Both the position numbers and the translations under genes were made by a program. Source: Novosphingobium sp. Fuku2-ISO-50 (GTDB lineage: Bacteria; Pseudomonadota; Alphaproteobacteria; Sphingomonadales; Sphingomonadaceae). From it: a stretch of 64,000 bases of DNA. Below the pieces are notes generated by a model. The model was not told the DNA's origin. It saw nothing but the letters and a program-made list of their open reading frames with translations, and ran no database searches. The stretch spans positions 25,017 through 89,016 of the forward strand of contig NZ_KQ954300.1 of the NCBI RefSeq assembly GCF_001519055.1. The letters run 5' to 3'. Shown in pieces: positions 24,018 through 31,094 of the stretch. Position 1 is the stretch's first letter; every line of letters begins with the position of its first letter.

Positions 24018-24533
24018 ATGAAAACACACATTTATTCGGCCGCAGGCATCGCCGCGCTGATGGGCCTGCTCCCCGGAGCGGCAGCACACGCCGCATCGGG
24101 CAACGCGTCCACTGCGACGGGGGCTGCGGCGGGCAAAGTGATCAAGCCGATCGTGTTGACCCATACGGCAGGTGCAGCGCTCAGTTTCGGCACATTCGAC
24201 CCCGGCACCGGCGGCAAAGTGATCGTCACCACCAGCGGCGCCGGTTCGGTGACCAAGGCGGTGACATTTGTACCGGGCATTTCGGTGACTTCGGCCGATC
24301 AGTTCACGCTGACCGGTGGAAAGAAGCAGAATTTCAGCATCACCACCACCGGCGGCGCGGTTACCAACGGCGTCAATTCGATGGCGTTCACGACGTCGCC
24401 GTCGTCGACCAGCGGGTCGACCAGCACGACCGGCACTTTCAGCTTTACCGTGGGGGGCAAGCTGACCGTCGCCGGGGGTGAGACAGGCGGCCACTATACC
24501 GGAAGCTATACCGCAACCGTCGCCTACAACTGA
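24018..24533 (+). CDS. DUF4402 domain protein (candidate major fibre subunit B)
   Basis: A 171-residue paralogue of the gene at 23347, with signal peptide MKTHIYSAAGIAALMGLLPGAAAHA. The same blocks recur: ASGNASTATGAAAGKVIKPI, LTHTAGAALSFGTFDPGTGG, VTFVPGISVTSADQFTLTGG, and the terminal strand YTGSYTATVAYN. It differs by more basic residues (KVIKPI, KVIVT, GKKQNF). It follows the first paralogue after 173 non-coding bases and is closed by a strong terminator at 24559, so it need not be co-transcribed with the next copy. Confidence 0.84.
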   Translation: MKTHIYSAAGIAALMGLLPGAAAHAASGNASTATGAAAGKVIKPIVLTHTAGAALSFGTFDPGTGGKVIVTTSGAGSVTKAVTFVPGISVTSADQFTLTGGKKQNFSITTTGGAVTNGVNSMAFTTSPSSTSGSTSTTGTFSFTVGGKLTVAGGETGGHYTGSYTATVAYN

Positions 24534-24558
24534 TTGCGGAACGCGCCGAAGCAAACAG

Positions 24559-24589
24559 GGCGGACTGCCGGGGGGCAGTCCGCCTTTTT
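24559..24589 (+). terminator. Rho-independent terminator after the second major DUF4402 gene
   Basis: A perfect 11-bp stem GGCGGACTGCC/GGCAGTCCGCC with a GGGG loop, then TTTTT (24585-24589). It lies 25 bases past the stop at 24533. Confidence 0.9.
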
Positions 24590-24613
24590 GCGTTCCGCTC
24601 CTTCGCATATTCC

Positions 24614-24630
24614 TTAGGCATTATGCCTAA
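24614..24630. promoter_or_regulatory. Perfect palindrome TTAGGCAT-T-ATGCCTAA
   Basis: An 8-bp perfect inverted repeat around a single central base, between the terminator at 24589 and the DUF4402 gene at 24766, in a locally AT-rich stretch. It looks like an operator for the third major DUF4402 gene. The cognate regulator is unknown; the LacI-type gene at 29931 is one candidate. Confidence 0.45.
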
Positions 24631-24765
24631 CCTGTTCTTAACCATCTTGGCCTAGCACCGCGTTTGCAGACGGGGTGACGGGGTTAGCAAACGATCGCCG
24701 CTCCGCCTGATCAACGGGACAGCGAAGGCGCTTTTGCGGCTTTCGCGACAACGACGGGGCTAAGC

Positions 24766-25281
24766 ATGATTATCAACAAGCGACTTCTCACGGCCGTAGT
24801 GATTGCGGCCGCCATCGGGGATGTTTCGATGGCCAAGGCGGCTTCGGGCAACACCTCCACTGCGGCGGGCACGGCCTCCGCGACGGTCGTTGCACCGATC
24901 GTTCTGACGCACACGACGGGCGCTTCGCTCAATTTCGGCAAGTTCACGGTCGGCGCCGGCGGCACCGTTGTCGTCAATTCGACTGGGACCGGCTCGGTCA
25001 CCAGCGATGTGGGCTTTGTGCCCGGCGGTTCGAGCACGACCGCCGACCAGTTTTCGCTGACCGGCGACAACAGCCGCAATTTCGGCATCAGCACGACCAA
25101 CGGCACGATCACCAACGGTTCGAAGACGATGAGCTTTACCACCGCGCCTTCGTCCACGACCGGCACGACCAGCGCGACGGGCACGTATTCGTTCACTGTC
25201 GGCGGCACGCTGACCGTGACCGGCACCGAAACGCCGGGCGCCTATACCGGCACGTACAACGCCACTGTCGTCTATCAGTAA
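24766..25281 (+). CDS. DUF4402 domain protein (candidate major fibre subunit C)
   Basis: A 171-residue paralogue, closest by eye to the gene at 23347: ASGNTSTAAGTASATVVAPI, LTHTTGASLNFGKFTVGAGG, DVGFVPGG, DQFSLTGDNSRNFGIST, and the final strand YTGTYNATVVYQ. The signal peptide is MIINKRLLTAVVIAAAIGDVSMAKA. There are no Cys residues. Its own upstream region, with terminator and palindrome, suggests independent expression from the 24018 copy. The next DUF4402 gene begins 42 bases after its stop. Confidence 0.85.
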   Translation: MIINKRLLTAVVIAAAIGDVSMAKAASGNTSTAAGTASATVVAPIVLTHTTGASLNFGKFTVGAGGTVVVNSTGTGSVTSDVGFVPGGSSTTADQFSLTGDNSRNFGISTTNGTITNGSKTMSFTTAPSSTTGTTSATGTYSFTVGGTLTVTGTETPGAYTGTYNATVVYQ

Positions 25282-25323
25282 TTGGCTGATCCAATGGCAC
25301 TGATCCATCGGGGGACCAGGATC

Positions 25324-25857
25324 ATGCGCAAGATCAAACATGCGGTTGCGGTGCTGGTTGCCGGTTTTGGCAGCCTCACCGCCCCCCATGCGCTGGCCGC
25401 TTCCGCCAACACTTCGGTGGTTGGCGGAACGGCCAGCGCCCAGGTGGCCGCGCCGCTGCAACTCGTTGCGGTAAACGCCTTGCAGTTCGGCTCGATGGCC
25501 CAACCGCAAGTCGGCGGCACCTTGACCATTTCCCCGTCTGGCGCAATCAGCACCACCGGGGATATGGGCACTGCCACCGCCGTCATGCAGACGACAGCGC
25601 GATCGGCGGCCAGCTTCAACGTGACCGGGATTGCCGGGATGATGTTTACGGCCACCGGGGTCAGCCAGGTCACGATCAGCAATGGCTCGGCCAGGATGAC
25701 CGTGGGGCAATTCACGATCAACGGAACATTTTCGGGTGGTCAGATCGGCGCCAACGGCACTTATACATTCAATATCGGCGGCACTTTGACAGCTGCGGCC
25801 GGGCAGGCCCCCGGCACCTACAGCGGGACTTTCCCGATCACTGTCGCCTATAACTGA
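25324..25857 (+). CDS. DUF4402 domain protein, divergent member (candidate subunit D)
   Basis: A 177-residue exported protein (signal peptide MRKIKHAVAVLVAGFGSLTAPHALA). The mature part begins ASANTSVVGGTASAQVAAPL and has the core LVAVNALQFGSMAQPQVGGT and the last strand YSGTFPITVAYN. It lacks the LTHTxG block of the three close paralogues. It is the last subunit gene before the chaperone, 51 bases away. ATG 25324 follows CCAGGATC; an in-frame start at 25282 has no leader sense. It may be an anchor or a second major subunit. Confidence 0.83.
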   Translation: MRKIKHAVAVLVAGFGSLTAPHALAASANTSVVGGTASAQVAAPLQLVAVNALQFGSMAQPQVGGTLTISPSGAISTTGDMGTATAVMQTTARSAASFNVTGIAGMMFTATGVSQVTISNGSARMTVGQFTINGTFSGGQIGANGTYTFNIGGTLTAAAGQAPGTYSGTFPITVAYN

Positions 25858-25908
25858 AACGGGATCTTTCGCAAATTCGCGAAAAATCGCCACAGGAGTT
25901 GACCCGAC

Positions 25909-26904
25909 ATGACCGCGCAACCGGCGCCATCCCTGACCAGATTGCCCCTTGCCCTGTTGCTGTGCGCAACCGCCCCGGCGATTGCCACGGCCCAGGTGAC
26001 AAGCCTCAACGCCGCCGACAAACCGGCGGGCGAAAAACCGGCCATCATGAGTGTCGCCCCCAAAGGCGAAGGCCCCACCGCTGCGCAGGCGCCTGCCGGA
26101 GCGGTCGGCGGGATGGGCGACATCAATCTCTATCCCAAGCGCGTGGTGATCGACGATCGCAATCGCGTGGCCAGCGTCGGGGTCTACAACAAGACCGCCA
26201 ACACCGGCGATTACGACATCACCATTGCCGACATGATGATGTCGGCCGACGGGCGCCTGGTCGAACCGGCCTCCGTCAAGGACGGCGATCCGACCCGCGC
26301 GCGGCTTAAAGGCGCAAGCGAGATGGTGCGCTGGTCGCCGCATCGATTTACCCTGCCCGGCAACGAATCGCAGATGGTGCGCCTTATGGCGCGTGTCTCG
26401 CCCGATCTGCCGGCAGGCGAATATCGCACGCATTTCTCCGTGATTGCCGTGCCGCCCGGCGATGACGGGCTGACCATCGACGAAGCCGCCAACGGCAAGC
26501 AGACCGCAACCGGCATCGGCGTCAAGATCACGCCGCGCTTCGGCATTTCGATCCCGGTGATCATTCGCGTGGGTGAAACCACGCTGACTTCGGGGCTGAA
26601 AGACTTTGCCGTCAACAGCACGCCCGAGGGGCAAAAACTGGTTCGGATCACGATCACGCGCTCCGGCACGCGGTCATCGTTTGGCGACATTGCCATCACC
26701 GCCCCCGGCGCGCCAAAGCCGGTCGCGGCGATCAAAGGTGTCGGCGTCTATACCGAAGTCGACGAACGCACCATCACCGTGCCGGTCGATCCCTCGCTCG
26801 ACGCGCGGTTTACCGCCAGCGGAACACACCTGACCGTCACCTACACCGATGACGACTACGCGCCCGGCCAGACGCTCGCCAAGCAGGACTTCGTCGTTCC
26901 GTGA
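25909..26904 (+). CDS. Fimbrial/pilus periplasmic chaperone (PapD-like)
   Basis: A 331-residue exported protein, signal peptide MTAQPAPSLTRLPLALLLCATAPAIATA. It has the two-Ig-domain plan of pilus chaperones: domain 1 about residues 70-190 (INLYPKRVVIDDRNRVASVGVYNKT, then RWSPHRFTLPGNESQMVRLMARVSPDLPAGEYRTHFSVIAVP) and domain 2 about 205-331. Chaperones of this kind donate a strand to subunits and hand them to the usher. It is longer than classical PapD (about 240) owing to an N-terminal linker and a loop. A CAGGAG precedes the ATG. Its TGA overlaps the GTG start of the usher-like gene (GTGA). Confidence 0.85.
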   Translation: MTAQPAPSLTRLPLALLLCATAPAIATAQVTSLNAADKPAGEKPAIMSVAPKGEGPTAAQAPAGAVGGMGDINLYPKRVVIDDRNRVASVGVYNKTANTGDYDITIADMMMSADGRLVEPASVKDGDPTRARLKGASEMVRWSPHRFTLPGNESQMVRLMARVSPDLPAGEYRTHFSVIAVPPGDDGLTIDEAANGKQTATGIGVKITPRFGISIPVIIRVGETTLTSGLKDFAVNSTPEGQKLVRITITRSGTRSSFGDIAITAPGAPKPVAAIKGVGVYTEVDERTITVPVDPSLDARFTASGTHLTVTYTDDDYAPGQTLAKQDFVVP

Positions 26905-29732
26905 TCCGGCCGGAGGCGCCCACAGCTGCCTCCGACATCCCCCTCCACGAGCCCGCCCGCAACCGCGGCGCGGGCCGCTGGTGCGCCGGTGTCTTGCCGG
27001 CGACCGCGCTCTTTGCCCTGCCCGGCACGGCGCTTGCGGCGCCCGATCCGGCACCCACCCCTGCCCCGCCGCAGACCATTTCGCCGCCGAGCGTGCCGCC
27101 GCTGCCGATGCCGGGCCAGACGATGGCCGCCGGGCAAACGGTCGCCAATGCCTATCCCGCGCTGTCCGAAGATGACGAGCTGATCCTCGAAATCCGCACC
27201 CAGCATCGCGAAATGACCGATACGCTGACCGCGCACGGGCTTCGCGGCGGGGTCTATCTGCCGCTGGGCGATGTCGCCCGTTTTCTCGACCTGCCGATCA
27301 GCGTCAGCGACGACGGACATTATGCCAACGGCTGGTTCCTTTCGCCGCTGCGCACGTTGTCGATCAACTTGCGCGCGGGCACGGTCACGCTGGCGGGCAA
27401 GGAAAGCCCCATCAGCAAGAGCGACTTCGCCGCCTATGACGGTGAATTGTGGATCAAGGCCGATCGGCTGGCGCAAATCCTGCCGGTCACGCTGACCACC
27501 GATCTGCGGGCGCAGACGCTGGTGGTCAAGACGCTCGAACCTTTCCCGTTCGAACAGCGCCTTGCGCGCGAAACGGCGCGCGACCGGCTGGCCAATCTCG
27601 GCGGCCATGCCCAGGCGCCGGTCTACGAACGCCAGGACACCCCCTATCAGCTTTACGACGTGCCGATTTCCGAGGTGGAACTGCGCGCGACCGGAAGCCA
27701 GGGCATTGCCCCGCACGTCGAGACCGATTTGCGCGCGTCGGGCGATCTGCTGTTCATGACCGCGCGGACTTATGCCAGCGTTTCGTCGTCGAGCGGGCTG
27801 ATCGCGGCGCGCGCCGAACTGGGCCGTCGCGATCCCGATGCGCAGTTGCTGGGGCCGTTGCGCGCGACCGAGTTCGAAATGGGCGATGTCGCTTCGGAAT
27901 CGATGCCGCTGGGCCTGCGCGGCGTGGCCGGGCGCGGCTTTGCGCTGACCAATGAGCCGCTCGAACACGCCTCGGTCTTCGAAAACATGGATTTCCGGGG
28001 CGAACTTTCCTCGGGCTTCGAAGTCGAACTCTATCGCAACGACACGCTGGTCGGATCGACTCGCGATGCGGTCAACGGGCAGTACGAATTCCTGCATGTC
28101 CCGGTCGATTTCGGGCTCAATGTGTTTCGCCTGGTGTTCTACGGCCCGCAAGGACAGCGCCGCGAGGAAGTGCGCCGGATCAGCGTCGGCGACGGGCGCC
28201 TCGCCAAAGGCGCGTTTACCTACAACGTCTTCGCGGTGCAAAAGGACAAGTCGCTCGCCAATGTAAACGCGCCGGGGTTTGAACCGACGATCGATTACGG
28301 CGACTGGCGCGAAGGCTTTTCCATGCAATATGGCCTGAGCAGCGCGCTGACCGTGGTCGGCAGCGGCGCACTATACCAGTCGGGCGGATCTTCGCGCTGG
28401 CTGACCTCGGCAGGGCTGCGCACCGGGCTCGGCGGCTGGGCGGCCAAGCTCGATGCCGCGATCGGCACCAATGGCGGGACGGCGGTCGAAATCGGCGTCG
28501 CGGGCAGACTGTTCGGGGCCAGTCTGGTCGCCACCCATGCCGAATATGGCCATGGCTTCGTCGACGAAGTGCGCTCGCCAAGCAGCCTGCCGCTGACGTC
28601 GATGACCACATTCGACTTGTCCAAGACCTTGCATATCGGGCTGCACACCGTCCCGCTGGCTTTCAGCTGGCAGCATCTGGCCTATGCCGATGGCCAGGTC
28701 ACCAACACCGCCACATTCCGCCAGACGTTTACGGTGGGCCGCGTCATGGCGGCCAATGTCATCAACTACAACGACAGCGCGATGCCGGGCGCGGCGACCA
28801 TCCGGTCGACCACCGGCACCTTCGACCTCTCCACGTTTGCCGGCAGTCACACGCAATACCGCGCCGAGGCCGGCTACACCATCGGGCCACATCCTGCGCT
28901 GACCTCGCTGAGCGGCGAAATTGCGCGGGACATCGATGCCCACACCACCGTGCGCGCCTCGCTCACGCACGCGTTCAACAATCACCAGACCACCGTCGGG
29001 CTGTCGGCGACGCGCAAGTTCGGACCTTTTGCGGTGTCGTTCGATTCGACCTATACCGCCCCGTCGCGCAGCTATGCCTTTACCTTGCGACTGGGTTTCA
29101 GCTTTGGCCGCAATCCCCTGAACGGCAAGATGTTCGTCGCCCGCCCCGGCCTGTCGAGCAGCGGCGCGGTCGCCGTGCGCGCCTTTGCCGATACCAACGG
29201 CAACGGCGAATGCGATCCGGGCGAGGAAGCGGTCGGCAAAGTCACCTTCTTCACCGGATCGCAGCACGTCACCTCCGATGCATCGGGCAACGCCATACTG
29301 ACCGGGGTCGGCGACGGCAGCCGCACTGCGGTCAAGATCGACACCGCCACGCTGCCCGACATTGCCATGGCGCCCTCGCGCCCCGGGGTGGAGATCGTCG
29401 CACGCCCCGGCCGCATCCCGATCGTCCAGTTCGCGATCCAGCAATTGAGCGACATCGAAGGCACCGCAGTCTATGCCAACGGCACGCACAAGCGCGGGGT
29501 CGCCGGGCTCGTGCTGCATCTGATCGATGCCAAGGGCCGCCGCGCCGCCCGCGCGCGCAGCGAAAACGATGGCTTCGTGCTGATCGAACAAGTCCGCCCC
29601 GGCGACTACATGCTCGAAATCGCGCCGGACCAGGCACGCAAGCTGGGCATCAAGCTGGTCAGCGACCGTCACATCCGTGTCGGGCATCACGGCAAGCTGG
29701 TCCGGTTGAAGATTGTCGTCGCGCCCCAATGA
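26901..29732 (+). CDS. Large usher-like outer-membrane protein of a chaperone-usher system
   Basis: 943 residues with a signal peptide (LPATALFALPGTALA). The parts, in order, are: a Pro-rich linker; a globular N-terminal domain (about 85-215) with GGVYLPLGDVARFLDLPISV; a long region of alternating beta strands (about 230-755) consistent with a transmembrane barrel and plug (EFEMGDVASESMPLGLRGVAGRGFAL, SSGFEVELYRNDTLVGSTRDAVNGQYEF); a domain with FADTNGNGECDPGEE (about 762-776), a calcium-type acidic loop also found near the end of alternate-type ushers; and a final regulatory-type Ig domain. The GTG start is coupled to the chaperone stop. Canonical PapC-type assignment is not claimed. Confidence 0.75.
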   Translation: MIRPEAPTAASDIPLHEPARNRGAGRWCAGVLPATALFALPGTALAAPDPAPTPAPPQTISPPSVPPLPMPGQTMAAGQTVANAYPALSEDDELILEIRTQHREMTDTLTAHGLRGGVYLPLGDVARFLDLPISVSDDGHYANGWFLSPLRTLSINLRAGTVTLAGKESPISKSDFAAYDGELWIKADRLAQILPVTLTTDLRAQTLVVKTLEPFPFEQRLARETARDRLANLGGHAQAPVYERQDTPYQLYDVPISEVELRATGSQGIAPHVETDLRASGDLLFMTARTYASVSSSSGLIAARAELGRRDPDAQLLGPLRATEFEMGDVASESMPLGLRGVAGRGFALTNEPLEHASVFENMDFRGELSSGFEVELYRNDTLVGSTRDAVNGQYEFLHVPVDFGLNVFRLVFYGPQGQRREEVRRISVGDGRLAKGAFTYNVFAVQKDKSLANVNAPGFEPTIDYGDWREGFSMQYGLSSALTVVGSGALYQSGGSSRWLTSAGLRTGLGGWAAKLDAAIGTNGGTAVEIGVAGRLFGASLVATHAEYGHGFVDEVRSPSSLPLTSMTTFDLSKTLHIGLHTVPLAFSWQHLAYADGQVTNTATFRQTFTVGRVMAANVINYNDSAMPGAATIRSTTGTFDLSTFAGSHTQYRAEAGYTIGPHPALTSLSGEIARDIDAHTTVRASLTHAFNNHQTTVGLSATRKFGPFAVSFDSTYTAPSRSYAFTLRLGFSFGRNPLNGKMFVARPGLSSSGAVAVRAFADTNGNGECDPGEEAVGKVTFFTGSQHVTSDASGNAILTGVGDGSRTAVKIDTATLPDIAMAPSRPGVEIVARPGRIPIVQFAIQQLSDIEGTAVYANGTHKRGVAGLVLHLIDAKGRRAARARSENDGFVLIEQVRPGDYMLEIAPDQARKLGIKLVSDRHIRVGHHGKLVRLKIVVAPQ

Positions 29733-29930
29733 GCGGCGCGGCGACGCCAGGCCCGCAGACACCCGTGCAGCAAATGGTTAATCCCAAGGCTATCGATTGC
29801 CGCGCACAAATCCCCTGCTTATTATGCTTTGCGCCAACAATTACAATAAGGTAGAACCCTGTTACCACGCGGTGCAAGTGGGGACGTTTGCCGCCGGACA
29901 CATAGCGACACGATAAGTCCCGGGAGGAGC

Positions 29931-30950
29931 ATGGTCGTCATGAGTGCCGTCACGTCCTCGGTGCGCAGCATTTCCGACCTCGCCCTCATCGCCGGGGTTT
30001 CGGTTTCGACCGTGTCGCGCGCGCTGACCGGCAAAGGCACTTTGAACCAGACCACGCGCGATCGCATCCGCGCCATTGCCGCCGAGCACGGCTTTCGGCT
30101 CAATGTCGCGGCGCAGAACTTGCGGCTTGGCCGCACCGGATCGATCGGCGTGCTGTTTCCGCTGGGCCACGAAAAGGCACAGGCGCTGTCCGATCCGTTC
30201 TTTTCCACCATGTTGGGCTACCTTGCCGACGCCTTGACCGAGCGCGGCTATGACCTGCTCCTGTCGCGTATCACGCCCGAAACCGAAATGTGGCTCGACG
30301 ATTTCGTGCGCTCGGGCCGGACCGATGGAATCATCCTGATCGGCCAGTCGAATCAGGGCGCGGCGATCAACCGCCTCGCGGCGCATTACCGCCAGATGGT
30401 GGTGTGGGGCGCTTATTCGCCCGAAAATTGCTATACCACGGTCGGTTCGGACAATTTTGCCGGCGGGGCACTTGCCGCGCACCGCTTGCTGCATCGCGGC
30501 GCCAAGCGGCTGGCCTGGTTTGGCCATGCCAACGCGCCCGAATTTGCCGCACGTCAGGCCGGATTCCTGTCGGCTCTGCCCGATGCCGTTCGCCGCGATA
30601 CCACCGTCGTGCCGATGCACATCACGCCCGAGGGCAGCCGCGCCTCGGCCAGAGCCTATTTTGCCGCCGGGCACCGCCCCGACGGGATCTTCGCTGCATC
30701 CGACGTCGGTGCGATCAGCGTGATGGCCGCAGCGCACGAATTCGGCATTGCCGTTCCCCATGACATGGCGGTGATCGGCTTCGACGACATCATGCTGGCG
30801 CGGCTGTCAAACCCGCCGCTGACCACGATCCGGCAGGACATCGAGGGCGGCGCGCGCATGCTGGTCGAACTGTTGCTGCGACGCATGGCCGGCGGCGAAA
30901 CCCAGTCGGTGCAATTCGCCCCGCAATTGATCATCCGCGAAACCGCGTAA
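29931..30950 (+). CDS. LacI family transcriptional regulator
   Basis: A 339-residue repressor-type protein. The DNA-binding helix-turn-helix and hinge helix are at residues 12-60 (SISDLALIAGVSVSTVSRAL, then NVAAQNLRLGRTGSIGVLFP). A periplasmic-binding-protein-like effector domain follows, with the usual DGIILIG, DNFAGGALAAHRLLHRGAKRLAWFG and AVIGFDDIMLARLSNPPLTTIRQD segments. The last block is the standard C-terminal signature. Two starts are possible, ATG 29931 (only 3 bases from GGAGG) and ATG 29940. Genes of this family usually control sugar uptake, but no sugar genes adjoin it. Its position behind the fibre locus makes that a possible target. Confidence 0.92.
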   Translation: MVVMSAVTSSVRSISDLALIAGVSVSTVSRALTGKGTLNQTTRDRIRAIAAEHGFRLNVAAQNLRLGRTGSIGVLFPLGHEKAQALSDPFFSTMLGYLADALTERGYDLLLSRITPETEMWLDDFVRSGRTDGIILIGQSNQGAAINRLAAHYRQMVVWGAYSPENCYTTVGSDNFAGGALAAHRLLHRGAKRLAWFGHANAPEFAARQAGFLSALPDAVRRDTTVVPMHITPEGSRASARAYFAAGHRPDGIFAASDVGAISVMAAAHEFGIAVPHDMAVIGFDDIMLARLSNPPLTTIRQDIEGGARMLVELLLRRMAGGETQSVQFAPQLIIRETA

Positions 30951-31001
30951 ACGCCTGATCGGCCGAAACAGAGCCAGACGAAAAAAGGGCCAGAAAGGAA
31001 A

Positions 31002-31031
31002 GGGCGGGCAGGCCCCCCGACCTGCCCGCCC
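31002..31031 (-). terminator. Terminator hairpin between convergent regulator and receptor genes
   Basis: A perfect 11-bp stem GGGCGGGCAGG/CCTGCCCGCCC with an 8-nt loop. On the minus strand it is followed by a T-rich stretch (TTTCCTTTC, then TTTTTT). It most likely ends the TonB-receptor transcript, and may also serve the LacI gene from the other side. Confidence 0.6.
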
Positions 31032-31094
31032 CCCGATCCGGCTGCCCGAACGGCCCTGCGCGCCATGGCGCGCAAGGCCCAGGCATCATGCCGA

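Noticed and set aside
24760..26634. Long minus-strand frame across two DUF4402 genes and the chaperone
   Set aside because: It spans several unrelated plus-strand genes and their gaps, which marks it as a GC-driven open frame.
29840..29880. Operator GGTA-N9-TACC before the LacI-type gene
   Set aside because: Only four paired bases per arm with a mismatched centre; too weak to list as a site.
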